Below are positions 8,521 to 15,583 of a DNA stretch of 24,817 nt, in pieces. The translations under genes and the position numbers were made by a program. Positions within the stretch are counted from its first letter, which is position 1. Each line of letters opens with the position of its first letter. The stretch comes from a bacterium (GTDB lineage: Bacteria > Patescibacteriota > Minisyncoccia > Minisyncoccales > GWA2-38-27): positions 1 through 24,817 of the forward strand of contig JAKPCP010000066.1 of the NCBI GenBank assembly GCA_029553225.1. The letters are read 5' to 3'. The notes beneath the pieces are model-generated. The model had not been told where the DNA came from. It worked only from the letters and a program-made list of their open reading frames with translations, and did no database searches.

Positions 8521-8542
8521 GAAGGAAAAAATTTGGTAAAAT
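8514..8542 (+). promoter_or_regulatory. Promoter for the PEGA-domain gene
   Basis: TTGGCA (8514-8519), a 17-base spacer, then TAAAAT (8537-8542) preceded by TGG, an extended -10. The start codon lies about 50 bases downstream. This is one of the best promoter matches in the window. Confidence 0.65.
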
Positions 8543-8593
8543 TATCTTATTGTATATTAGTTAAAGATTTTTTGATTTTTATAAATTATTTTT

Positions 8594-10060
8594 ATGACCC
8601 AAAAAAATAAAAAAATATTGTTTTTTTCAATAGTTTTAGCTTTTATTATAATTACTCCAATTATTATCCTCTATTCAATAGGATTAAGAATTGATTTTAA
8701 AAATAAAAGAATTGTTCAACCCGGACTTATTTTTGTAAAAACTTCTCCTAAAAATGCTCAAATATATATAAATGAAAAAAATATAAAAAAAACTGATTTT
8801 TTATTTGGTTCAGCTGAAATTAATAATCTTTTACCTAATAGATATAAAGTAAAAATTGCAAAGGAAGGATTTCAGGTTTGGGAAAAAAATTTAGAAGTAA
8901 AAGAAGGATTAGCAACAGAGGTAAAAGATATTATTTTGTTTCCTGAAATTCTTTCTTTAAATGTTTTTTCAAAAAATATTGAAAACTTTTTTATTCCGCC
9001 ATCAAATAAATCAAAAATAATTTTACAAGAAAAAGAGATAAACGAAATAAAAGAAAAAAGCACTGATTTAAACAATTGGACTTTAAAAATTTTTGATTTA
9101 AATACAAACATTAAAACTCCATTTATTTCTAAAGAAAATATATCTAAAAAAGATATTGAGCTAACTAATTTATTTTTTTCTCCTGATTCCAAAAAAATAT
9201 TAATGGAAACAAAAGAAAAAGTTTTAACTAAAAAAACAACTGATAAAGAAACCTTTTTAACAAAATATTATATTATAGAAACAGAAAAAACGCCTGCTTT
9301 TGCTGTCTTAGTTAATTACTTGAATCAAAATACAACAAATATCGTTTTTAATCCTAATGATTATCAAAAAATATTATTTTTAGAAGATGGAAAATTAAAA
9401 GAAATAGATTTGGTAAAAAATTTACAACCTAAAATACTTTTAGAAAATATTATCTCTTTTACTATTAATAATAACAATATTTACTACCTTGATTCTTCAG
9501 GTTTTACTTTTAAAACTGATTTTTCTTTTTCAAATACCGAAAAAATAAATGATTCAAATATTTCTTTAAACAAAGAAGCAAAATACAATATTTATGTTTT
9601 TAATTCTTTTATTTTTTTGAAAGAAAATGATGTTTTGTATTTATTAAATAATGAAAAAAAAGATTTTGAAAAATATTTTGAACCTGTAAAAAACATTATT
9701 GTATCTTATGATTATAAAAAATTACTACTTTTTAATGATTCAGAAATTTGGATTATTTATTTAGAAGATAAAAATGACCAACCATATAAAAAGAAAGGAG
9801 ATAAAGTATTTATTACTCGATTATCTCAAAAAATTGAAAATGCTTCTTGGATTAGTAGTTCTTATATAATATTTAATTCAGAAAATGAAATAAAAATTGC
9901 AGAAACTGATGACAGAGATAAAATAAATATCTTTGATATCTCAAAAAATGATAAAGATATAAAATACAATAATCCAAAAGTAATTTTCAATAATTTTGAT
10001 AAAAAACTCTATATTTTAAATGAAAAAACTCTTTACCAATCTCAAAAAATAATTCAGTAA
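8594..10060 (+). CDS. Membrane-anchored PEGA-domain protein with beta-propeller-like C-terminus
   Basis: This 488-residue protein has an N-terminal membrane segment (about residues 9-28) and then a PEGA domain (about 44-113), recognisable from VKTSPKNAQIYINEKNI, LPNRYKVKIAKEGFQVW and the closing KDIILFP. PEGA domains are short surface-associated beta folds. The remaining 370 residues contain repeated short strands in a TolB/WD40-like pattern, such as LFFSPDSKKILMETKE, FNPNDYQKILFLEDGKLKEI and VSYDYKKLLLFNDSEIWII, so a degenerate beta-propeller outside the cell is likely (inference). It is transcribed away from murA and ends at a bidirectional terminator. Composition is extremely rich in Lys, Asn, Ile and Phe, as for its neighbours. 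The exact function is unknown. Confidence 0.8.
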   Translation: MTQKNKKILFFSIVLAFIIITPIIILYSIGLRIDFKNKRIVQPGLIFVKTSPKNAQIYINEKNIKKTDFLFGSAEINNLLPNRYKVKIAKEGFQVWEKNLEVKEGLATEVKDIILFPEILSLNVFSKNIENFFIPPSNKSKIILQEKEINEIKEKSTDLNNWTLKIFDLNTNIKTPFISKENISKKDIELTNLFFSPDSKKILMETKEKVLTKKTTDKETFLTKYYIIETEKTPAFAVLVNYLNQNTTNIVFNPNDYQKILFLEDGKLKEIDLVKNLQPKILLENIISFTINNNNIYYLDSSGFTFKTDFSFSNTEKINDSNISLNKEAKYNIYVFNSFIFLKENDVLYLLNNEKKDFEKYFEPVKNIIVSYDYKKLLLFNDSEIWIIYLEDKNDQPYKKKGDKVFITRLSQKIENASWISSSYIIFNSENEIKIAETDDRDKINIFDISKNDKDIKYNNPKVIFNNFDKKLYILNEKTLYQSQKIIQ

Positions 10061-10070
10061 AATTTAATAA

Positions 10071-10096
10071 AAAAGCGAGATAAATATCTCGCTTTT
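10071..10096. terminator. Bidirectional intrinsic terminator between the PEGA gene and rpsI
   Basis: The arms AAAAGCGAGA and TCTCGCTTTT pair perfectly around TAAATA, with A-rich and T-rich flanks, so either strand gives a GC-containing stem followed by a short U-run. It sits between two convergent genes (ending at 10060 and 10106). Confidence 0.85.
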
Positions 10097-10105
10097 AAAA
10101 ATAAA

Positions 10106-10675
10106 TTATCTTTTCCTCCATTGTCTCGCTCTTCTTGCACGTTTCAATCCAAATTTCTTTCTTTCTCTTTGTCGCGGGTCTCTTGTCAAACATCCTGCTT
10201 TTCTTAATTTTTTTCTAAAATCTGGGTTAAATTCTACCAATGCTCGAGAAATTCCATGCATTACTGCTTCAGATTGAGAATGAATTCCTCCTCCTTTTAC
10301 ATTTATTGTTATTCTAAATTTATCTAAACATTTCATTTTTTCAAGAGGAGATTCAATGATTTTTTTCATTTCAATTGTTGGAAAATAAACATCATACGGC
10401 TTATTATTAACAATAATTTCTTTTTCTCCTTTAGTATAAAGTCTTACTCTTGCAATACTGGTTTTTCTTCTGCCGGTTGCTTCAAAATAAGAAGATATTT
10501 CTTCTTTTGTCTCTTTTTCTTTTTCCTTTTCTTTCTTTTCTGGTTTTTTGATAAGATTTTTTACCTCTTTTTCTTTTATTTCTTTTGTTGTTTTTGATTG
10601 TTTTTTAAGAGGTTTAGTTTCCTTTTCTTTTGTCTCTATATCCATATTTTCAAATTTTAATGTGTTTGTTTTCAT
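10106..10675 (-). CDS. rpsI: 30S ribosomal protein uS9 with long charged N-terminal extension
   Basis: The conserved uS9 core starts near residue 63 (YFEATGRRKTSIARVRLY) and includes the block VKGGGIHSQSEAVMHGISRAL and the basic tail KRARRARQWRKR, which reaches the decoding centre P-site in other bacteria. The total length of 189 residues exceeds the usual 130 because of about 62 N-terminal residues made almost only of Lys, Glu and Thr. The long start is favoured because its ATG overlaps the rplM stop as ATGA (10672-10675) and the frame is open throughout. An internal Met11 is an alternative that would still leave most of the extension. It is the last gene of the ribosomal operon. Confidence 0.93.
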   Translation of the reverse strand: MKTNTLKFENMDIETKEKETKPLKKQSKTTKEIKEKEVKNLIKKPEKKEKEKEKETKEEISSYFEATGRRKTSIARVRLYTKGEKEIIVNNKPYDVYFPTIEMKKIIESPLEKMKCLDKFRITINVKGGGIHSQSEAVMHGISRALVEFNPDFRKKLRKAGCLTRDPRQRERKKFGLKRARRARQWRKR

Positions 10676-11022
10676 ACAATAATCTTTAATCTTTTTATTT
10701 GTTTTGCTCTTAATTTATTTTTAGGAAGCATTCCTAAAACCGATTTTTTTAAAGCTTTTTCAGGATTTTTTTCAAGCATCTCTTTTAATGAAGTTTCTTT
10801 TAATCCTCCTAAATATCCACTATGGTGATAATAAATTTTTTGGTCAAGTTTTCTTCCAGAAATTTTAATTTTTCTAATATTTTTAACAACTACAAAAGCT
10901 CCATTGTCTTTGTAAGGTAAAAAATTTTCCTTATTTTTCCCACGCAAAAGAGTAACTATTTTTGTAGATATTTCTCCTAAAGTTTTGCCAGTTGCATCAA
11001 TTGTATATGTTTCTCTTTTCAT
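10672..11022 (-). CDS. rplM: 50S ribosomal protein uL13, shortened
   Basis: The uL13 family is recognised from TIDATGKTLGEISTKI, DNGAFVVVKNIRKIKISG, YYHHSGYLGGLKET and VLGMLPKNKLRAKQIKRLKI. At 116 residues it is shorter than the usual 142: about a dozen residues are missing at the N-terminus, and the C-terminal tail after LKI/VY (normally AGPEHPHxAQxP) is gone. There is no nearby in-frame continuation, because the stop overlaps the rpsI ATG. It pairs with rpsI as in most bacteria, here appended to the rpoA-rplQ end of the operon. Confidence 0.95.
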   Translation of the reverse strand: MKRETYTIDATGKTLGEISTKIVTLLRGKNKENFLPYKDNGAFVVVKNIRKIKISGRKLDQKIYYHHSGYLGGLKETSLKEMLEKNPEKALKKSVLGMLPKNKLRAKQIKRLKIIV

Positions 11023-11032
11023 AAAATTAATT

Positions 11033-11383
11033 TTATTTTACAAGCTCAACAATTGCCATTTTAGCGCCATCTGATTTTCTCCTTCCTAATTTTATTACTC
11101 TTGTGTATCCTCCTTTTCGCTCTAAATACAAAGGCGCAATTTCTTCAATTATTTTTTTAGTTGTTTTTGGTGAAAAATATTTTAATAATTTTCTTCTGGC
11201 AGACAAATCTCCTTTTTTTGCATCAGTAATAAATTTATCAGCCAATCTTTTAATTTCTTTTGCCCTTACTTCTGTTGTTTTAATTTTTCCTTTTTCAAAA
11301 AAAGAAACCAATAATAGCTTTTTAAAAGCCTTTCTTTGATCCTTTTCTCTTGAAAATTTTTTGACCTTTTTTGATTTATACAT
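11033..11383 (-). CDS. rplQ: 50S ribosomal protein bL17
   Basis: bL17, 116 residues, normal length. Conserved features are the N-terminal SREKDQRKAFKKLLLVSFFEKGKIKTTEVRAKEIKRLADKFIT region (shown here in part only by position, residues 12-55), LLKYFSPKTTKKII and GGYTRVIKLGRRKSDGAKMA. It lies 6 bases downstream of the rpoA stop, the classical rpoA-rplQ order. Confidence 0.96.
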   Translation of the reverse strand: MYKSKKVKKFSREKDQRKAFKKLLLVSFFEKGKIKTTEVRAKEIKRLADKFITDAKKGDLSARRKLLKYFSPKTTKKIIEEIAPLYLERKGGYTRVIKLGRRKSDGAKMAIVELVK

Positions 11384-11389
11384 AAACTT

Positions 11390-12163
11390 TTATTTTTTTG
11401 TTTTCTTTAATTTCCTTTTTTTTGTTTCTTCTTTTTTTGTTTTTTCCTCATTTGCTTTCCCTTCTTCTTTTTCAAATTTATCTTTATATTCAGAAGAAAT
11501 TAAAGAAAAAATATCAATTAAAATTTTTGAAGCTTTATATAATGCTTCCTCTCCTGTAATTGTTCCATCTGTTTCAATCTCTAAAATTAATTTATCAAAA
11601 TCTGTTCTTTCTCCAACTCTCATATTTTCTACATTATAATTAACTCTTCTTATCGGAGAAAATAAAGAGTCAATAGAAATTACTCCAACCTCTAATTTTG
11701 ATTTCTTTTTTCTTTCTTCTACTGTTTCATACCCTATTCCTTTTTCAATTTGAATTTCCATTTCAACTTCTGTCTTTTTGTTTGTAATAGTTAAAATATG
11801 ACAATCTTTATTTATTAATTCAACTTGAGAAGGAAACTCAAAATCAGATCCCTTTACCTCTTTTTCTCCTTTTATTTTTAAAACTGCTTTTTGAGGTTCA
11901 TCTGAATAAAGCTTAAACCTCATTTGCTTTAAATTTAAAATTATATCAATTATATCTTCTAATACTCCATCTATTGTTGAAAATTCATGATTAATTCCCT
12001 TAATTTTAACTTGAGTAACAGCTGCTCCTTCAAGTGAAGATAATAATACTCTCCTTAAAGCATTTCCAATTGTTATTCCATATCCAGGATAAAAACCTTC
12101 TATTTCAAAAGTAGTTAAATTATTTTTTTTCTCAATAATTTTTGGTTTATTTTGTAAAAACAT
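11390..12163 (-). CDS. rpoA: RNA polymerase alpha subunit lacking the C-terminal domain
   Basis: The N-terminal assembly domain is complete: GNALRRVLLSSLEGAAV (about 33-49), the INHEFSTIDGVLEDIIDIILNLK region, and PIRRVNYNVENMRVGERTDFD (about 173-193). It dimerises and nucleates beta and beta' assembly. After the final NTD helix (KILIDIFSLI, about residues 216-225) the protein ends with some 30 residues of almost pure Lys/Glu/Thr. The roughly 70-residue helix-hairpin-helix domain that normally binds UP elements and activators, giving a total length near 315, is absent. The stop is followed at once by rplQ, so there is no displaced CTD in another frame. Transcription activation through alpha-CTD would not be possible with this subunit. 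Confidence 0.95.
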   Translation of the reverse strand: MFLQNKPKIIEKKNNLTTFEIEGFYPGYGITIGNALRRVLLSSLEGAAVTQVKIKGINHEFSTIDGVLEDIIDIILNLKQMRFKLYSDEPQKAVLKIKGEKEVKGSDFEFPSQVELINKDCHILTITNKKTEVEMEIQIEKGIGYETVEERKKKSKLEVGVISIDSLFSPIRRVNYNVENMRVGERTDFDKLILEIETDGTITGEEALYKASKILIDIFSLISSEYKDKFEKEEGKANEEKTKKEETKKRKLKKTKK

Positions 12164-12207
12164 TTTTTAAAAATTATTTATTAATTAAAATAATAAATTT
12201 AATTTTT

Positions 12208-12723
12208 TTATCTTGAATAAAATTCGAAAATACTTGAAATTTCTACTGGCGGTATTAAATCCTCTGGAGTAGGTTCAGATAAAACTTTTCCCTCCATTTT
12301 TTCAACATCAAGTTCTAACCATAATGGAGGCTTATATTTTTTTAATTCTGGAATAATATTTGAAAAAACTGGCTTTTTTATTGATGATGGCGCAACTTTA
12401 ATTATATCTCCCTTTTTAACCTCAAAAGAAGGAACATTAATTTTTTTTCCGTTTACTAAAAAATGATTATGGCTTACAAGCTGGCGCGCTTTTGGCAAAG
12501 TATTAGCAAAACCTAAATTTAAAACTACATTGTCTAATCTTAAAGATAATTTTTTCATTAATAAAACTCCTGCATCTTCAACTTTTCCTCTTTTCTTTAA
12601 AATATCTTTTACATAATTTTTAAATTGTCTTTCACGCAACCCATATAATTCTTTTAACTTTTGCTTTTCTTTTAGCTCTCTTCCATATTCAGAAAGATTT
12701 TTTTTATTTTTTGATTTTTTCAT
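12208..12723 (-). CDS. rpsD: 30S ribosomal protein uS4 lacking the N-terminal zinc domain
   Basis: uS4 is a primary 16S rRNA binder and nucleates small-subunit assembly. The conserved body is intact: LSEYGRELKEKQKLKELYGL, the S4 domain (about 70-125, LSLRLDNVVLNLGFA and SHNHFLVNGKKIN), and the LPPE-type end with LSEPTPEDLIPPVE. At 171 residues it lacks about 35 N-terminal residues, including the cysteine-containing segment that usually reads MARYTGP... and often binds zinc. Only 22 bases separate its ATG from rpsK, with no upstream in-frame extension. The C-terminus FEFYSR matches the family end IVEFYSR. Confidence 0.95.
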   Translation of the reverse strand: MKKSKNKKNLSEYGRELKEKQKLKELYGLRERQFKNYVKDILKKRGKVEDAGVLLMKKLSLRLDNVVLNLGFANTLPKARQLVSHNHFLVNGKKINVPSFEVKKGDIIKVAPSSIKKPVFSNIIPELKKYKPPLWLELDVEKMEGKVLSEPTPEDLIPPVEISSIFEFYSR

Positions 12724-12745
12724 TTTAAAATTAAAAATTTATATA

Positions 12746-13195
12746 TTAAACTCTTCTTACTTTAGGTGGCCTGCATCCATTATGAGGAATAGGAGTTATG
12801 TCTTTTATGGAAATAATATTTAACCCTTGATTTACCAATGAACGCAAGGCAGAATCTCTTCCCGAACCTATCCCTTTGACAAAAACAGAAATCTTATCAA
12901 TTCCTATTTTTTTAACAGCTAAAGCAATTGCCTCGGCTACTTTTGAAGCAGCAAAAGGGGTTGCTTTTTTTGTTCCTTTAAAGCCAATCGAACCTGCACT
13001 TACCCAAGATAAAACATTTCCCCTCTCATCTGTTAAAGTGATTATTGTGTTATTATATGAAGAAGAAATATAAATTTTGCCAAACTCTTTTTTATAAACA
13101 GGTTTTTTAATCTCTTTTTTTACAGCTGATTCTATTTTTTCTTTTTCTTTTAATAATTCTTCTTCGCTTTTTTGTATAATACGCGTTTTACCCAT
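12746..13195 (-). CDS. rpsK: 30S ribosomal protein uS11 with N-terminal extension
   Basis: The core is typical uS11: KIYISSSYNNTIITLTDERG, SAGSIGFKGTKKATPFAA, KGIGSGRDSALRSL and the basic end TPIPHNGCRPPKVRRV. The length is 149 residues against a usual 129 because of a Lys/Glu-rich N-terminal extension of about 35 residues in place of the normal short basic one. It lies in the standard rpsM-rpsK-rpsD order. Confidence 0.96.
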   Translation of the reverse strand: MGKTRIIQKSEEELLKEKEKIESAVKKEIKKPVYKKEFGKIYISSSYNNTIITLTDERGNVLSWVSAGSIGFKGTKKATPFAASKVAEAIALAVKKIGIDKISVFVKGIGSGRDSALRSLVNQGLNIISIKDITPIPHNGCRPPKVRRV

Positions 13196-13213
13196 AAATT
13201 TTAAAATTTAAGT

Positions 13214-13603
13214 TTATGTTGGTTGTGGCGGTGGTTTTCTACCAGAACCTACGGTTTTTCTTACATTTCCCCTTACAGTCCTTGAATTAGTCTTTGTTCT
13301 TTGTCCCCTTACTGGCAAGCCTTTAATATGACGAATGCCTCTTTTACAACCAATATTTTTCAACCTTTTAATATTATTTATTGTTTCTCTTCTTAAATCT
13401 CCTTCAATTTTATAATTTTCTTCAATAATTTCTTTTATTTTATTAATTTCTTCTGGTGTTAAATCTTTTGCTTTTTTATTAAAATCTATTCCTGCTTCAA
13501 GCAAAATTTTCCTACTTAAAGATAATCCTATACCATAAATATAGGTTAAAGATATTTCTATTCTTTTGTTATCTGGAATATTAATTCCAATAATTCTTGG
13601 CAT
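13214..13603 (-). CDS. rpsM: 30S ribosomal protein uS13
   Basis: uS13, 129 residues, located in the 30S head. Conserved blocks are the N-terminal RIIGINIPDNKRIEISLTYI, the helix-two-turn-helix, RHIKGLPVRGQRTKTNSRT and the end GRKPPPQP. It starts 6 bases after the rpmJ stop; AGGGA in the rpmJ 3' end is one of the few purine tracts near a start codon in the window, though weak as a ribosome binding site. Confidence 0.97.
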   Translation of the reverse strand: MPRIIGINIPDNKRIEISLTYIYGIGLSLSRKILLEAGIDFNKKAKDLTPEEINKIKEIIEENYKIEGDLRRETINNIKRLKNIGCKRGIRHIKGLPVRGQRTKTNSRTVRGNVRKTVGSGRKPPPQPT

Positions 13604-13609
13604 ATTTTT

Positions 13610-13723
13610 TTATCCCTGACGTTGTTTATGTTTTGGATTTTTACAAATTATATATACTCTTCCTTTCCTACGAACAACTTTACAATTTTTACAAATTTTT
13701 TTTACTGAAGGTTTAACTTTCAT
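13610..13723 (-). CDS. rpmJ: 50S ribosomal protein bL36 (37 aa)
   Basis: This small gene encodes 37 residues beginning MKVKPSVKKICKNCKVVRRK and ending NPKHKQRQG. The zinc ribbon is intact: Cys11-x2-Cys14 and Cys27-x4-His32, the C+ form of bL36. It sits between infA and rpsM, the normal place. The ATG lies 12 bases after the infA stop. Confidence 0.97.
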   Translation of the reverse strand: MKVKPSVKKICKNCKVVRRKGRVYIICKNPKHKQRQG

Positions 13724-13735
13724 TTTATTTTTAAA

Positions 13736-13960
13736 TTATTTTTCCCTATATATTATTCTTCCTTTTGTCTCATCATAAGGACTCATTTCAACAACAACCC
13801 TATCTCCTATTAAAATTTTAATTTTATGTATTCTTAATTTACCGGCAAGATGAGCAATTATTTCTTTACCATCGTCTAATTTTACCTTAAACATAGCGCT
13901 TGGTAAAGCTTCTAAAATAACACCTGTTTTTCGGTTTAATTTTTTATCAATTTTTTCCAT
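13736..13960 (-). CDS. infA: Translation initiation factor IF-1
   Basis: IF-1, 74 residues, is an OB-fold protein that occupies the A site during initiation. Recognisable blocks are GVILEALPSAMFKVKLDDGKE, IIAHLAGKLRIHKIKILIGD and VVVEMSPYDETKGRIIYR. It is the first gene of the operon infA-rpmJ-rpsM-rpsK-rpsD-rpoA-rplQ-rplM-rpsI. The secY, adk and map genes usually found just upstream are not here; instead a baseplate-J-like gene precedes it, and a promoter lies directly in front. Confidence 0.97.
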   Translation of the reverse strand: MEKIDKKLNRKTGVILEALPSAMFKVKLDDGKEIIAHLAGKLRIHKIKILIGDRVVVEMSPYDETKGRIIYREK

Positions 13961-13983
13961 TTATATTTTTTGTAGAATTTTTA

Positions 13984-14012
13984 AATTTATCAAAATTATT
14001 TTAATTTGTCAA
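13984..14012 (-). promoter_or_regulatory. Promoter of the infA ribosomal operon
   Basis: On the minus strand a perfect -35 TTGACA (14007-14012) is followed after 17 bases by TAAATT (13984-13989), preceded by TGA, giving an extended -10. The infA ATG follows about 24 bases downstream of the -10. The -35 box begins 4 bases past the stop codon of the upstream gene. Confidence 0.7.
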
Positions 14013-14015
14013 TAA

Positions 14016-15386
14016 TTAAAGAGGCGAAGAATCTATATTAACATCTATTTCTATTTTATTTATATCATTAGGAATTGTTTTTCTCCAGAAAGGAATAGAT
14101 TTTATCTCAATTTTTGAGAACATAGAATCTTCAGATATTAAATTATTAATTTCATACAAAGATTTACCAGCAAGAGCTTTTTTAACTTCATTAATATCAA
14201 AATCAGGATAAACTCTTGCTTTTATTTCTAAATCAAGCATCACTCTATCATTTTCTCTTGATTTTAAAGAAAATTTCTTTGAAATAGTTTCTTCTTGAAT
14301 TTTTTTACCCTCTAAAATATTTAAACTTATAATATTTTTTACAAAATTATCTAAATCAGATTTTTTAAAAGCTAATCCTTCTGTTTTAATTGTTAATTCA
14401 AAATCAAAAGAATTTGCCTCTTTATTCACTTCAACAGAAGAAGATTCTTTAATTACCTCTTCTTTAACTGTTTCATCTAATAAAATATAATCTTGAGAAA
14501 TATTATTTTTTAAATAATTTATGCTTTCTTCTTTTAATTTTTTTAATAAAGTTTCTTTAGCATTATTTATATCTTCTTCACTTACTTTTAAAACTTCACC
14601 CTTAAATCCTCCTTTCATTGGCTGAAAAGATTTACCATAAAAAGCAGTATATTTATCAGTGCCGGCAAACCCAGGAATAGAAAAAGTAGAAGGACCGATA
14701 TTGTAATCTTCGCCAGGTTCAGCTGCTTGAACCTCAATATCTAAAAATCCAGGCACTAATTTATTTCCCTCATAGGTAGCTCCAGGAATAGTTACTTGTT
14801 TTATTGATCTAAATAATTTTCCGTCAGCAGAAACAAAACGAGTAGTTGCAACAAGAGTTTGAGGAGAAGTAGAATAATTATTATAAACTCTTATTATACC
14901 CTTTGCCTTTTCTTCTTTTTGAACTTTGCCAGTAGCGGGAAAATTTGAAGAAGTTGACCTTTCATCTGTAAAAACTTTTCCAGGAATTACTCTTGTTAAA
15001 AAATCCGCCTGACTGGCATTTTTATCAATAACTATCGTATCTTTTAAAGACAAAATTTCTGTTTTTGGAGAAATTTCAATTCTTGTTTTTTCAAAAAAAA
15101 TAAAATAAACCCCGCTGCAAAATAAAACTATAAAAAGAAAAGATAAAATTATATTTTTAAAATTAATTTTATGTTTTTTCCTAATTTTATCTTTTTTAAA
15201 TCCAAATTTTTTATAATCTCTTCTTTTATTTTGATTAAAATCATTTATTTCTCCTATTTTTTCTTCTTCTTTGTGATAAGTTTTTATATTAAGCTTTATC
15301 TCTTCTTCTTTTTCTTCTATTTTCTCTAAATCTAATTCTTCTTCATCATTTTTAGGAGGAATAATATCAAAAAATTTCTCTGGCAT
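14016..15386 (-). CDS. Membrane-anchored baseplate-J-like domain protein
   Basis: This 456-residue protein has three parts. First is a cytoplasmic, very acidic and then basic N-terminus (residues 1-80). A single membrane segment follows (about 84-104, NIILSFLFIVLFCSGVYFIF). The remainder is a long outside region. Within it, about residues 150-270 resemble baseplate J/gp47-type domains: KAKGIIRVYNNYSTSPQTL, TTRFVSADGKLFRS, VTIPGATYEG and DIEVQAAEPGEDYNIGPSTF. This fold occurs in phage-tail and contractile-injection structures, but also in stand-alone envelope proteins of Patescibacteria. No other tail genes are nearby, so a phage role is not supported. It may be a surface scaffold (inference). 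Confidence 0.7.
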   Translation of the reverse strand: MPEKFFDIIPPKNDEEELDLEKIEEKEEEIKLNIKTYHKEEEKIGEINDFNQNKRRDYKKFGFKKDKIRKKHKINFKNIILSFLFIVLFCSGVYFIFFEKTRIEISPKTEILSLKDTIVIDKNASQADFLTRVIPGKVFTDERSTSSNFPATGKVQKEEKAKGIIRVYNNYSTSPQTLVATTRFVSADGKLFRSIKQVTIPGATYEGNKLVPGFLDIEVQAAEPGEDYNIGPSTFSIPGFAGTDKYTAFYGKSFQPMKGGFKGEVLKVSEEDINNAKETLLKKLKEESINYLKNNISQDYILLDETVKEEVIKESSSVEVNKEANSFDFELTIKTEGLAFKKSDLDNFVKNIISLNILEGKKIQEETISKKFSLKSRENDRVMLDLEIKARVYPDFDINEVKKALAGKSLYEINNLISEDSMFSKIEIKSIPFWRKTIPNDINKIEIDVNIDSSPL

Positions 15387-15441
15387 AATTTATAAATTTT
15401 TTTCTTTTTATATTAATTTTTAATTATACAATATCATTCTT

Positions 15442-15450
15442 ATTTTACCA
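15442..15450 (-). promoter_or_regulatory. Extended -10 promoter element for the baseplate-J-like gene
   Basis: On the minus strand TGGTAAAAT, identical to the elements near gatC and the PEGA gene, lies about 55 bases before the ATG and 21 bases after tRNA-Val. There is no convincing -35. A second TATAAT-like hexamer follows nearer the gene. Confidence 0.45.
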
Positions 15451-15470
15451 AATCTTTCATTTTTACGATG

Positions 15471-15542
15471 TGGGCAATGCAGGATTTGAACCTGCGACCT
15501 TTTCGATGTGAACGAAACGCTCTACCCCTGAGCTAATTGCCC
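15471..15542 (-). tRNA. tRNA-Val (anticodon CAC)
   Basis: The cloverleaf is complete: acceptor GGGCAAT/ATTGCCC, D-arm GCTC/GAGC, anticodon stem TTTCG/CGAAA around loop TTCACAT, and T-arm GCAGG-TTCAAAT-CCTGC. Anticodon CAC reads GUG (Val). The discriminator is A. CCA is not encoded (CAT follows), so it must be added by CCA nucleotidyltransferase. Confidence 0.95.
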
Positions 15543-15583
15543 TTATATTTATAATATAATTTTTTTATATTATAATAAATAAT

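Noticed and set aside
8872..9192. An open minus-strand frame of about 100 codons inside the PEGA gene.
   Set aside because: It is antisense to a clear coding frame, Phe/Ser-rich as expected from the complement of Lys-rich codons, and has no family resemblance.
14016..15386. A prophage or contractile injection system, suggested by the baseplate-J-like domain.
   Set aside because: The protein has an N-terminal membrane anchor and there are no sheath, tube, spike or ATPase genes around it; neighbours are a tRNA and ribosomal genes.
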